From assembly GCA_029552065.1 (NCBI GenBank), contig JAKPEG010000097.1, positions 1-49,693 of the forward strand: a DNA stretch of 49,693 bases. Direction: 5' to 3'. Shown here in pieces: positions 1 through 7,245 of this stretch. The notes beneath the pieces are model-generated. The model was not told the origin of the DNA. It was given only the letters and a program-made list of their open reading frames with translations, and did not search any database. How positions within the stretch are numbered: the first letter of the stretch is position 1; each line of letters begins with the position of its first letter. Both the position numbers and the translations under genes were made by a program. This DNA is from Actinomycetes bacterium. Its GTDB lineage: Bacteria > Actinomycetota > Actinomycetes > Actinomycetales > Dermatophilaceae.

Positions 1-7
1 CCCCACT

Positions 8-75
8 CGAGTAGTTGCCGGCGCCACCCCAGCCCCAACGCCCCCCAACAACTCCCCACGAGAGCAGTTGCCGGC
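8..75. repeat. Short degenerate direct repeat at the window start
   Basis: AGTTGCCGGC preceded by CGAG occurs at about 8-22 and again at about 59-75, with a reversed near-copy (CAACAACTCC) between them. It lies downstream of the minus-strand amidotransferase gene and could be a small extragenic repeat or a terminator fragment. Only part of the region is visible, so the identity is uncertain. Confidence 0.3.
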
Positions 76-87
76 CCCACCGGGAGG

Positions 88-822
88 TCAGCGCGCGGCA
101 TACCGGCGGACGAAGCGGCGCAGCACGGCGACCGCATGGACGACGTCCCGCTCACGCGCCGCGGCCATGAGGGCCTCGGCCTCCTCGGGCGGGAAGTAGC
201 CGTAGGACCGATAGGCGTCGATCCGGGTGCACAGGCCGGCCGAGTCGAGCTCGGGGTGGAACTGGGTGGCGTAGACGTTGCGGCCCACCCGGAAGGCCTG
301 CACCGGGCACTGCGGCGAGGTCGCGAGCACGGTCACCGACGGCGGCGTCACCGAGAGCGCCTCCTTGTGCCCGCCGAATGCCTCGAAGGTGTCGGGCAGC
401 CCGGCGAACAGCGAATCCTCCCGACCGGCCTGGGTGAGGGTGACCGAGGTCCGCCCGACCGGTTCCCCGAAGGAGCGGTCGACAACCCCACCCTGGTGCG
501 CGCCGAGCACCCCCACGCCGTAGCAGAGGCCGAGGAAGGGCCGATCCTCGGCCACGATCTGGTCCAGGAGGCTCTCGAGCTCGGCCTCGACCCGCAGCTG
601 CGCGTCGGACTTGCCCGACTCGGGATCGCTGCGTTGGAAGGGCCCGCCCCCGAGGATCACTCCGCTGTATGCCGCGAGGTCGACCGACCCGATCGACCCC
701 TGCTCCATCCGGATCCGGCGCAGTTCGTGCCGTTCGAGGCCGGCCAGGCGCAGGATGGACGCGTATTCGTCCTCGGCGGCGACGTCCTCGGCCCGGATCG
801 CCAGGAGCAGGAACGGGCGCAC
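88..822 (-). CDS. Class I glutamine amidotransferase (GuaA-type GATase domain protein)
   Basis: A 244-residue single-domain glutamine amidotransferase that should hydrolyse glutamine and pass ammonia to a partner or act on a small gamma-glutamyl substrate. The nucleophile elbow is GLCYG with Cys100, and the His/Glu of the triad are in FHPE (His189, Glu191). The oxyanion strand GGGPFQ is near residue 58. The frame stays open to 885, but I chose the GTG at 822 because the protein core begins there (VRPFLLL) and a -10 box lies 8 nt upstream. It is divergent from fdhD. No synthetase domain is attached, and the real substrate cannot be read from sequence. Confidence 0.85.
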   Translation of the reverse strand: MRPFLLLAIRAEDVAAEDEYASILRLAGLERHELRRIRMEQGSIGSVDLAAYSGVILGGGPFQRSDPESGKSDAQLRVEAELESLLDQIVAEDRPFLGLCYGVGVLGAHQGGVVDRSFGEPVGRTSVTLTQAGREDSLFAGLPDTFEAFGGHKEALSVTPPSVTVLATSPQCPVQAFRVGRNVYATQFHPELDSAGLCTRIDAYRSYGYFPPEEAEALMAAARERDVVHAVAVLRRFVRRYAAR

Positions 823-830
823 GATGGACC

Positions 831-836
831 ACCCTA
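831..836 (-). promoter_or_regulatory. -10 box of a near-leaderless promoter for the amidotransferase
   Basis: On the minus strand TAGGGT is followed by 8 nt and the GTG start at 822. No Shine-Dalgarno sequence lies between. This is one of a series of TANNNT-N6-8-start arrangements in the window. Confidence 0.5.
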
Positions 837-884
837 GACGCGGTCCGAACCGGCCGCAGCGGCACGTTCGGGGGGTGGACGGCA

Positions 885-890
885 TACCGT
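885..890 (+). promoter_or_regulatory. -10 box of a leaderless promoter for fdhD
   Basis: TACCGT followed by exactly 6 nt and then ATG at 897, with no ribosome binding site. The hexamer overlaps a copy of the iterated octamer CGGCATAC, which begins at 880. Confidence 0.5.
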
Positions 891-896
891 GTCGGC

Positions 897-1793
897 ATGT
901 CAGTCGGCGGGTCGAGCGGCGGGTCGAGTGGCGGGTCGAGTGGCGGGACGCGGCTGAGCCGGAGGGTGCGCATCCTCGGCTATGCCGTGGGCGCGCCCGC
1001 CCGCGAACGGGAGGACCAGGTCGCCGTCGAGGAGCCGCTGCAGATCCGGGTGGCCGCGTGGGGCGAGCGCGACCGGGTCGAGCTCACCGTGACGATGCGC
1101 ACCCCTGGCCACGACTTCGAGCTCGTCGCCGGTTTCCTCGTCGGCGAGGGGATCGTGCGGACCGCGGAGCAGATCGCGACGATGCGCTACTGCGCCGGCA
1201 CCGACGAAGAGGGCACGCAGACCTTCAACGTCGTCGACGTCACCCTCGCGGCCGGTATGCCGCCGCTGCCGCCGAGCGCCGCCCGGCGGGTGACGACGAC
1301 CTCGGCCTGCGGGATCTGCGGGACGCCCTCGATCGACCAGGTCCGCAGGGCGGCGCCGCCGACCCACCGAGACTCTGCGCGCCTGCGGCTCGCCGTCGGC
1401 GTCCTCCTCCGCCTGCCCGAGCAGCTGCGGGCGGGGCAGGCCCTCTTCGCCCGAACCGGAGGGGTCCACGCCGCAGGGGTGTTCACCGCCCACGGCGACG
1501 CGCTCGTCGTGCGCGAGGACGTCGGACGCCACAACGCGGTCGACAAGGTCGTGGGCCGGTCGCTGCTCGACGGCACCCTGCCGTTGTCCGACGCCGTCCT
1601 GCAGGTGAGCGGTCGGGCGTCCTTCGAGCTCGTGCAGAAGGCGTGGCTGGCCGGCATACCGGTCTTGGCCGCCGTCGGGGCGCCCTCGTCGCTCGCCGTC
1701 GAGTTGGCCCGGGAGGCGGGGATCACCCTGGTGGCCTTCAGCCGCGGCGACCGGTTCAACGTCTACACGCACCCGGAGCGGGTCGAGCCCTGA
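897..1793 (+). CDS. fdhD: Formate dehydrogenase accessory sulfurtransferase FdhD
   Basis: 298 residues. FdhD transfers sulfur from a cysteine desulfurase to the molybdenum cofactor of formate dehydrogenase and is essential for its activity. Diagnostic features are ELVAGFLVGEG, the CGICG cysteine motif that carries the persulfide, and the conserved REDVGRHNAVDK block. The first 16 residues are a Gly/Ser repeat coded by a 12-bp tandem repeat and are not part of the family; the conserved domain starts at about residue 19. ATG at 897 was chosen for the -10 box 6 nt upstream. No formate dehydrogenase gene is within the window. Confidence 0.93.
   Translation: MSVGGSSGGSSGGSSGGTRLSRRVRILGYAVGAPAREREDQVAVEEPLQIRVAAWGERDRVELTVTMRTPGHDFELVAGFLVGEGIVRTAEQIATMRYCAGTDEEGTQTFNVVDVTLAAGMPPLPPSAARRVTTTSACGICGTPSIDQVRRAAPPTHRDSARLRLAVGVLLRLPEQLRAGQALFARTGGVHAAGVFTAHGDALVVREDVGRHNAVDKVVGRSLLDGTLPLSDAVLQVSGRASFELVQKAWLAGIPVLAAVGAPSSLAVELAREAGITLVAFSRGDRFNVYTHPERVEP
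905..952 (+). repeat. 12-bp minisatellite, 4 units, in the fdhD N-terminus
   Basis: Four units of CGGCGGGTCGAG and variants run in frame and encode GGSS repeats ahead of the conserved FdhD domain. Unit number may vary between strains because the family does not need this segment. Confidence 0.8.
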
Positions 1794-1868
1794 CCCGACG
1801 CATCCGGGCGCCTGCCGCCGGCCCGCCTGCCGCCCGGCCGACTGCCGTCCGGGTCCAGCCGGCGAGGC

Positions 1869-2285
1869 TCAGTCGGCCAGCGCGGACCGCAGGCGGGCGG
1901 CATACTCGCCCATCTCCTCGGGCGAGTCGTAGCGCAGCCGCGGCCAGAGGAAGCCCCGCAGGCCATCACCCTTCGTGCGGGGGATCACGTGCAGGTGCAG
2001 GTGTGGCACCGACTGGCTCACGACGTTGTTCTGGCAGACGAAGCTGCCCTGCGCGCCCAGCCCGTCGACCATCGCGCGGGCCAGCCGGCGGGACGCGGCG
2101 ACGAAGGGCAGGGCCAGCTCGTCGGGCAGGTCGGGCAGGGTCGGGACGTGGCGCCGGGGCACGAGCAGGGTGTGGCCCTTGAACACCGGCCGGGTGTCGA
2201 GGAAGGCGAGCATCTCCTCGTCCTCGAGGACCAGCTCGACGGCCAGGGAGCCGTGGACAATGGCGCAGAAGAGGCATTCCGACAT
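1869..2285 (-). CDS. HIT family hydrolase
   Basis: 138 residues. Histidine triad proteins hydrolyse nucleoside phosphoramidates and related nucleotides in the cytoplasm. The triad motif HLHLHVIPR is near residue 97, and the N-terminal CLFCAIVHG with two cysteines is typical of the HINT-like branch. An ATG at 2285 begins MSECLFC; an upstream in-frame ATG at 2294 is possible. A purine-rich GGAGGATGA lies just upstream. The gene is divergent from the first PiT gene. Confidence 0.9.
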   Translation of the reverse strand: MSECLFCAIVHGSLAVELVLEDEEMLAFLDTRPVFKGHTLLVPRRHVPTLPDLPDELALPFVAASRRLARAMVDGLGAQGSFVCQNNVVSQSVPHLHLHVIPRTKGDGLRGFLWPRLRYDSPEEMGEYAARLRSALAD

Positions 2286-2338
2286 GTGAGTCATCCTCCA
2301 CCCCCACGCCGCTCCGCGGGACGTCGCGCGCCCCGAGG

Positions 2339-2355
2339 GTGAACACCGGAGGAAC
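2339..2355 (-). promoter_or_regulatory. Candidate PHO box upstream of the first PiT gene
   Basis: Read on the minus strand, GTTCCTCCGGT is followed directly by GTTCACCCTCG. These are two units of the 11-bp direct repeat (GTTCACC-N4) bound by PhoP-type regulators in Streptomyces. One unit matches perfectly and the other has GTTC only. Position between hit and pit suggests phosphate control, inferred from sequence only. Confidence 0.4.
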
Positions 2356-2470
2356 TGGCACGGTCCGCTCGATGAATGACGTCCGACGGGTTCCGAAATC
2401 TTTGGGGAACAGTGGGAAATCGGGCCCAATGACCTTGTGACGCGCCGTTCGCGACCTCCACATTTCGGCG

Positions 2471-3739
2471 GTGACCACCGCAACCCTCATCCTCGCCTTG
2501 GTCGTCGTCGTCGCCCTCGCCTTCGACTTCACCAACGGCTTCCACGACACCGGAAACGCCATGGCGGCCTCCATCGCCACCGGCGCACTCAAGCCGAAGG
2601 CCGCCGTGGCCCTCTCGGCCGTCCTCAACTTCGTCGGCGCCCTCCTGTCCGTCGAGGTCGCCCTCACGATCAGCAACGCCGTCGTCAACATCCAGGACTC
2701 CAAGGGCATCCCCAAGCCGGAACTCATGGCCAACGGCGGCACGATGCTCCTGCTCATCGTGCTCGGCGGCCTCATCGGCGGCATCCTGTGGAATCTGTTC
2801 ACCTGGCTGCTCGGCCTGCCCTCCTCCTCATCGCACGCCCTCCTCGGCGGAATCGTCGGCGGGACCATCGGCGCGCTGGGCTTCGCGGGCGTCAAGTGGG
2901 CCGGCGACGGCACCAAGCTCGACGGCGTCATCGGCAAGGTGATCCTGCCCTCGCTGCTGTCCCCCGTCATCGCGATGATCGTCGCCGCGGTGTCCACCCG
3001 GCTCATCTACATCGTCGCCAGGAAGGTGCAGGACGAGTTCGGCGAGCGCCGCTTCCGCTGGGGTCAGGTCGGCGCCGCCTCGCTCGTCTCACTCGCCCAC
3101 GGGACCAACGACGGCCAGAAGACGATGGGCGTCATCACGCTCGCCCTGGTCGCCTCGGGCACTGTCAGCGCGTCCGGCGTCTACGTGCCGCTGTGGGTCA
3201 AGCTGTCCGCAGCCGGGGCGATCGCCCTGGGCACCTACCTCGGCGGCTGGCGCATCATCCACACGATGGGCAAGGGCCTGGTCGACATCGAGCCGCGCCA
3301 GGGTTTGGCCGCCGACTCCTCGTCCGCGACCGTGATCCTCGCCTCGAGCCAGCTGGGCTTCGCCCTTTCTACGACTCACGTCGCCAACGGCTCGATCATC
3401 GGTGTCGGTGTCGGACGCAAGGGTGCGTCCGTTCGCTGGGGTGTGGCCGCCCGGATGCTCGTCGCGTGGGCAATCACCTTCCCGGCCGCAGCCGTGATGG
3501 GCGCCCTCATGTACTGGCTGGCCAACGCCATCGGTGGCTCGGCCGGGGCGATCGTCGTCACGGTCATCCTCTGCGGGCTCGCCTTCTACATCTGGAAGCG
3601 GTCCCGGCACAACGTCGTCGACCACCGCAACGTCACCGACGAATGGCATGACGGCAGCAAGCCCGAGGTCGCGACGGTGCACCACGATGTCATCGACCCG
3701 CACCACGAGCTGGATGACGTCCAGCCCTCCGCCCGCTGA
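2471..3739 (+). CDS. PiT family inorganic phosphate transporter, copy 1
   Basis: A 422-residue low-affinity phosphate:cation symporter of the plasma membrane. The two PiT signatures are visible: FDFTNGFHDTGNAMA near residue 19 and the second-half LAHGTNDGQKTMGVI near residue 215, giving the inverted-repeat architecture of the family. About ten hydrophobic segments are present, and GLPSSSSHALLGG is conserved. The tail is hydrophilic and His/Asp rich. GTG at 2471 begins VTTATLIL, the same start peptide as the second copy. A small membrane protein follows 24 bp downstream, the order seen at Rv0545c-Rv0544c in Mycobacterium tuberculosis. Confidence 0.95.
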   Translation: MTTATLILALVVVVALAFDFTNGFHDTGNAMAASIATGALKPKAAVALSAVLNFVGALLSVEVALTISNAVVNIQDSKGIPKPELMANGGTMLLLIVLGGLIGGILWNLFTWLLGLPSSSSHALLGGIVGGTIGALGFAGVKWAGDGTKLDGVIGKVILPSLLSPVIAMIVAAVSTRLIYIVARKVQDEFGERRFRWGQVGAASLVSLAHGTNDGQKTMGVITLALVASGTVSASGVYVPLWVKLSAAGAIALGTYLGGWRIIHTMGKGLVDIEPRQGLAADSSSATVILASSQLGFALSTTHVANGSIIGVGVGRKGASVRWGVAARMLVAWAITFPAAAVMGALMYWLANAIGGSAGAIVVTVILCGLAFYIWKRSRHNVVDHRNVTDEWHDGSKPEVATVHHDVIDPHHELDDVQPSAR

Positions 3740-3763
3740 CCCCCGGAAGAAGGCACTCAGCTC

Positions 3764-4066
3764 ATGAACATGATCCCTCTCGCCCTCGAAGGCGCGTGGA
3801 AGGTGCTCGCCGCAGGTCTCGTGCTCGGCGCCGGCCTCCCGGTGATCTACGCCTTGTGCGTCCGTGGTCTGGCCATGGCCAAGGGCGGTGGCGCAATCAT
3901 CGGAGAGCAGACCGCCAAGCCCTACGGCAAGGTGCTCGCCTGGATCGGCCTGCTCGTCATCCTGCTCGCCGTGGCCTATGGCATCAGCTTCATCGTCGCC
4001 ACCGGCCTGGGCAAGCAGGTCACCTTCGACCACGTCATTCCCTGGTTCGTCGACAAGAAGAAGTGA
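3764..4066 (+). CDS. Small two-helix membrane protein paired with PiT copy 1
   Basis: 100 residues with two hydrophobic segments (about 12-35 and 55-78) and a Lys-rich C-terminus. It is paralogous to the 96-residue protein at 5659-5949: both start MN-I-IALxGAW and share LLGAG or VLGAG and GLAMA blocks. In M. tuberculosis an equivalent small membrane gene (Rv0544c) follows pitA. Function is unknown; the repeated pairing suggests an accessory subunit or stabiliser of the transporter. The ATG at 3764 is used; a second ATG at 3770 is possible. Confidence 0.85.
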   Translation: MNMIPLALEGAWKVLAAGLVLGAGLPVIYALCVRGLAMAKGGGAIIGEQTAKPYGKVLAWIGLLVILLAVAYGISFIVATGLGKQVTFDHVIPWFVDKKK

Positions 4067-4138
4067 CGGCGAACGCCTGAGAGCTGCCGCGTGTGACCGG
4101 CCCGCCGGCATACGCGGTGGTCGCGGTGGTCGCGACCG

Positions 4139-4177
4139 GCCGGCGCCTTCGATCCTGCACCGATCGAAGGCGCCGGC
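4139..4177 (+). terminator. Perfect 16-bp stem hairpin after the first PiT module
   Basis: Arms 4139-4154 and 4162-4177 are perfectly complementary (GCCGGCGCCTTCGATC) with a 7-nt loop. There is no T-run, which is usual for GC-rich actinobacterial terminators. It separates the two transport modules. The 4067-4378 gap otherwise holds a short GCGGTGGTC duplication and the PHO-box candidates. Confidence 0.8.
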
Positions 4178-4264
4178 TCCGCGACGGACAGCCCGCAGCA
4201 CGGAGTATGCCGCCTGCCCGGGCGGCCGCCGAGGGATGCCAGTGTCGTCCATCTCACGGTCAAA

Positions 4265-4281
4265 ATGAACGAAGCGTGAAC
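4265..4281 (-). promoter_or_regulatory. PHO-box candidate upstream of PiT copy 2 (minus-oriented units)
   Basis: On the minus strand GTTCACGCTTC is followed directly by GTTCATTTTGA, two 11-bp repeats of the GTTCAYN5 type. The match to the Streptomyces PHO-box half-site (GTTCACC/GTTCATC) is good in both units. Confidence 0.5.
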
Positions 4282-4310
4282 ACCACCGGAACGCACGCCA
4301 CCCAGGGCCA

Positions 4311-4343
4311 GTTCACGGCGTGTTCAGACGTACGTCACGGGAC
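4311..4343 (+). promoter_or_regulatory. Three-unit PHO-box candidate upstream of PiT copy 2
   Basis: GTTCACGGCGT, GTTCAGACGTA and CGTCACGGGAC follow head to tail with 11-bp spacing, 36-68 bp before the second PiT start. The first two are good half-sites and the third is degenerate. Together with the box at 4265 this suggests control by a PhoP- or RegX3-like response regulator. Confidence 0.55.
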
Positions 4344-4378
4344 CTTCGTCTCCCGGCCATCTATGCCACGCCCTCATC

Positions 4379-5641
4379 ATGAGGCGCGTGACCACCGCAA
4401 CCGTCATCCTCGTCATGGTCGTTATCACGGCCCTGGCGTTCGACTTCACCAATGGCTTCCACGACACGGGGAATGCCATGGCCGCCTCCATCGCCACCGG
4501 GGCCCTCTCTCCCAAGACCGCCGTCACCCTGGCCGCGATACTTGACCTCGTCGGAGCGCTCATCTCCGTCAAGGTCGCACTCACCATCACCAATGCCGTC
4601 ATCGACGGCATCCAGACCAAGACCGGATTGCCCAACCCGCAGTTCATCGGTAGCGACAACGGCAAACAGGGCACGCTGCTGCTCCTCGTCGTCCTCGCCG
4701 GCCTCGTGGGCGGCATCGTGTGGAACCTGTTCACCTGGCTGCTCGGACTGCCCTCCTCCTCTTCGCACGCCCTGCTCGGCGGGCTCGTGGGGGCGACCAT
4801 CGCCGGCTTCGGTTTCGGCGCGGTCAACTGGCTCGGCCACTCGACCGAGAAGCTCGACGGTGTCGTGGGCAAGGTGCTGTTGCCCTCGCTCATCTCCCCG
4901 GTCATCGCCTTCGTCGTGGCCATGGTCGGCACGCGGATCGTCTTCAAGCTCACCGGACGGATGGGCGAGAAGTTCCGCGAGTCGCGCTTCCGCTGGGGCC
5001 AGGTCGGCTCGGCCTCCATGGTGGGCCTCGCCCACGGCACGAACGACGCGCAGAAGACGATGGGCGTCATCACCCTCGCGCTCATCGCGGCCGGTCAGGT
5101 CGACGTCACCCAGGAGATCTCGATCCCCCTGTGGGTGAAGGTCTCGGCTGCCGTGGCCATCGCCCTGGGCACCTACCTCGGCGGTTGGCGCATCATGCGC
5201 ACGCTCGGCCGGGGGATCGTCGACATCACCTCGCCGCAGGGCTTCGCCGGTGACACCTCGACCGCCTCGGTCATCCTCGCCTCGAGCGGTCTGGGCTTCG
5301 CCCTGTCCACCACGCACGTCGCCTCCGGCTCGATCATGGGCGCGGGCGTGGGCCGCAAGGGCGCCGAGGTGCGCTGGTCGGTCGCCGGCCGGATGGTCAC
5401 CGCATGGGCCATCACCTTCCCCGCGGCCGCCGTCGTCGGAGGGCTCATGCTGGCCATCGGCCACGCACTCCCCGACCTCGTCGGCGCGAGTGTCGTCATG
5501 GTCATCCTCATCGCGGCGTCCCTGGCCATCTGGCTGCGCTCGCGCAAGGACCCGGTCGACCACCACAGCGTCGGCAAGGACTGGGAGGCCGAGCCCGAGG
5601 CCGCCCACGTCGCCGAGGCCATCACCCACGTCCAGCACTGA
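4379..5641 (+). CDS. PiT family inorganic phosphate transporter, copy 2
   Basis: A 420-residue paralogue of copy 1, with the same two signatures (FDFTNGFHDTGNAMA near residue 22, LAHGTNDAQKTMGVI near residue 220) and the same GLPSSSSHALLGG block. ATG at 4379 precedes the homologous GTG (4388, VTTAT) used by copy 1; either may be the true start. The gene heads a unit with a small membrane protein and a DUF3349 gene, matching the Rv0545c-Rv0544c-Rv0543c order of M. tuberculosis. Candidate PHO boxes lie immediately upstream. Tandem duplication followed by divergence is the likely origin of the two modules. Confidence 0.95.
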   Translation: MRRVTTATVILVMVVITALAFDFTNGFHDTGNAMAASIATGALSPKTAVTLAAILDLVGALISVKVALTITNAVIDGIQTKTGLPNPQFIGSDNGKQGTLLLLVVLAGLVGGIVWNLFTWLLGLPSSSSHALLGGLVGATIAGFGFGAVNWLGHSTEKLDGVVGKVLLPSLISPVIAFVVAMVGTRIVFKLTGRMGEKFRESRFRWGQVGSASMVGLAHGTNDAQKTMGVITLALIAAGQVDVTQEISIPLWVKVSAAVAIALGTYLGGWRIMRTLGRGIVDITSPQGFAGDTSTASVILASSGLGFALSTTHVASGSIMGAGVGRKGAEVRWSVAGRMVTAWAITFPAAAVVGGLMLAIGHALPDLVGASVVMVILIAASLAIWLRSRKDPVDHHSVGKDWEAEPEAAHVAEAITHVQH

Positions 5642-5658
5642 CCGCAGGAGCCATCCCC

Positions 5659-5949
5659 ATGAACAACATCGCGATCGCGCTCGACGGTGCCTGGCGAGTC
5701 CTGCTCGCCGGCTTGCTGCTCGGTGCCGGGATCCCCTCGCTCTTCGCCATCGCCGTCAACGGTCTGGCCATGGCCAGCGGCGGCGAGGCCGCCCAGGGCA
5801 ACCCGCCGAAGCCGGTGGGCAAGGTCATCGCCGTCGCTGTCCTCCTGCTCATCCTGCTCCTGGTCGTCTACGGCCTGGCCTGGCTCATCTTCACGAGCCT
5901 GGGCTACAAGGTCGGCTTCTCCGGCATCCTCCCGACTTTCACGAAGTGA
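5659..5949 (+). CDS. Small two-helix membrane protein paired with PiT copy 2
   Basis: 96 residues, two hydrophobic segments (about 10-32 and 53-77). Paralogue of the 3764-4066 protein. The start ATG has an AGGAG sequence 10 nt upstream. It sits 17 bp after PiT copy 2 and 13 bp before the DUF3349 gene, consistent with one transcript. The function is unknown; synteny ties it to phosphate transport. Confidence 0.85.
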   Translation: MNNIAIALDGAWRVLLAGLLLGAGIPSLFAIAVNGLAMASGGEAAQGNPPKPVGKVIAVAVLLLILLLVVYGLAWLIFTSLGYKVGFSGILPTFTK

Positions 5950-5962
5950 GGTTCACCACCCC

Positions 5963-6286
5963 ATGACCCCGCACACGGAAGGCATCGGCCGGCGCCTGGT
6001 CCACTGGCTCCGCGCCGGACGGCCGGAGGGCATCGCCCAGGGCGACTACATCGCTCTCATGGGCGTCCTGCACCGCAAACTCACGACCGCCGAGGTGGAG
6101 GACGTCGCCGTGTCGCTCGTCGAACAGGACTACGACGACGAACTCATCACCGAGGCCGAGATCCGCGCGATGATCGAGGAGAAGGTCCACGAGCAGGCGA
6201 CCGACGAGGACATCGCCCGGATCGCCCACCTGCTCGAGGAGGCCGGGGTGCACCTCGAGCCCGGGCTGCCCGGAACCTCGCACTAG
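5963..6286 (+). CDS. DUF3349 domain protein
   Basis: 107 residues, all helical in appearance, no membrane segment. It carries the DUF3349 pattern: LVHWLRAGRPEGIAQGDYIAL near the N-terminus, VLHRKLTTAEVEDVA, then a C-terminal EDIARIAHLLEEAG. The family is represented by Rv0543c, which lies beside pitA in mycobacteria. Biochemical function is not established. It is probably the third gene of the PiT copy 2 operon. Confidence 0.8.
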   Translation: MTPHTEGIGRRLVHWLRAGRPEGIAQGDYIALMGVLHRKLTTAEVEDVAVSLVEQDYDDELITEAEIRAMIEEKVHEQATDEDIARIAHLLEEAGVHLEPGLPGTSH

Positions 6287-6333
6287 CACGGCGTCGGCCG
6301 GCCGCGGCCGAGACGGGCAGAAGTGGTTCACGG

Positions 6334-6367
6334 TGTGTGACCGAACACGGATGTGTTCGGTCACACA
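6334..6367 (+). terminator. 14-bp stem hairpin with T-rich tail
   Basis: Arms 6334-6347 (TGTGTGACCGAACA) and 6354-6367 are perfectly complementary around a 6-nt loop, followed by TCCTTTTCC. It fits an intrinsic terminator for the phosphate unit. The left arm overlaps a GTTCACGGTGT element (6326-6336) resembling the PHO half-site at 4311, so an operator role for the downstream gene is also possible. Confidence 0.7.
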
Positions 6368-6430
6368 TCCTTTTCCGGGCGTTCATCGCACGGTTGGCTG
6401 GGGATCACCCACCCTCACCAGACTCCTGTC

Positions 6431-6748
6431 ATGTCGGACCATTGGCCCGCCCAGACCCGAGATCGCCTGCGCTGGGGCGGGCTGCGCCCACGCCCCACCG
6501 GCTCGCCGGTCCCGCTGCTCGCGCTGCTTCCCCGGCGCCTCATGGCCGGTGAGGTGCAGGTCGTGGCCGACCGGGTGCTGGCCGAGGCGAGGACGACGCG
6601 TGTCCCGGTCACCCTCGCCCAGGTCGGCGGACAGATCACCCGGGTGACCGACGAACTGCCCAGAGCCGACGATCTCGCCCTCGTCGTCGCGGTGCTCGCG
6701 GAACGGGGGACCACGGTCAGCGCCCGCCAGCGGATGGGATCCTCCTGA
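6431..6748 (+). CDS. Second DUF3349-like small protein
   Basis: 105 residues, soluble, basic N-terminus. The middle and end align with the DUF3349 gene just upstream: LLPRRLMAGEVQVVADRVL and then a DDLALVVAVLAERG tail. The N-terminal half is more divergent, so it may be a degenerate paralogue. It starts with an ATG at 6431 after the hairpin at 6334-6367. Function unknown. Confidence 0.65.
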   Translation: MSDHWPAQTRDRLRWGGLRPRPTGSPVPLLALLPRRLMAGEVQVVADRVLAEARTTRVPVTLAQVGGQITRVTDELPRADDLALVVAVLAERGTTVSARQRMGSS

Positions 6749-6780
6749 GTCCCGAGCGAGCCACCCGCCTCACGACAGCA

Positions 6781-6815
6781 GGACGCCCGCCGGAGCAGAC
6801 TCTCGGCGGGCGTCC
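6781..6815. terminator. 12-bp stem hairpin between convergent genes
   Basis: GGACGCCCGCCG (6781-6792) pairs perfectly with 6804-6815 around an 11-nt loop. It lies between the plus-strand DUF3349-like gene and the minus-strand DUF3263 gene, so it probably terminates both. Confidence 0.75.
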
Positions 6816-6828
6816 GGCGGCTGTGGGC

Positions 6829-7116
6829 CTAGGGGGTCAGCCCCAGGCGGCGGGCACTGCGTTGGCGCTGTCGGCTCGCGCGCAACCGGCGCAGCCGCTT
6901 GATGAGCATGGGATCGGCCTCGAGGGCGGCCGGATTGTCGAGCAGGGCGTTGAGCAGCTGGTAGTAGCGGGTGCCGCTCATGTCGAACAGCTCCTTGATG
7001 GCCTGCTCCTTGGCACCGGCGTATTTCCACCACTGCCGCTCGAAGGCCAGCACCTCGCGGTCGCGGTCGGACAGCGGCTCGACGGCCGCACTCAACCGCT
7101 CTGCGGTGTCTGCCAT
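6829..7116 (-). CDS. DUF3263 domain protein (HTH-like, actinobacterial)
   Basis: 95 residues. It carries the whole DUF3263 signature: SDRDREVLAFERQWWKYAG, then KELFDMSGTRYYQLLNAL, then a basic RLRRLRASRQRQRSARRL tail. The middle segment resembles a helix-turn-helix and the tail is strongly basic, so nucleic-acid binding is plausible, but the family has no assigned function. ATG at 7116 is preferred over the in-frame one at 7143 because GGGAGGG lies 6 nt before it. A clear sigma-A promoter is upstream. Confidence 0.85.
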   Translation of the reverse strand: MADTAERLSAAVEPLSDRDREVLAFERQWWKYAGAKEQAIKELFDMSGTRYYQLLNALLDNPAALEADPMLIKRLRRLRASRQRQRSARRLGLTP

Positions 7117-7141
7117 GCATTCCCTCCCGTTCTCCCCGATC

Positions 7142-7171
7142 ACTATACGGTCCGAATCACACGGCTGTCAT
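7142..7171 (-). promoter_or_regulatory. Sigma-A-type promoter of the DUF3263 gene
   Basis: On the minus strand ATGACA (7171-7166) and TATAGT (7147-7142) are separated by 18 nt. Predicted transcription starts near 7135, giving a leader with a Shine-Dalgarno sequence. Confidence 0.6.
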
Positions 7172-7245
7172 TCGATCCTGGCGCGTCGCCGGGGATCTGT
7201 GACGAGTGTGACGGGTGGGGTGCCTGGGGTGCTACGGGGTGGAAC

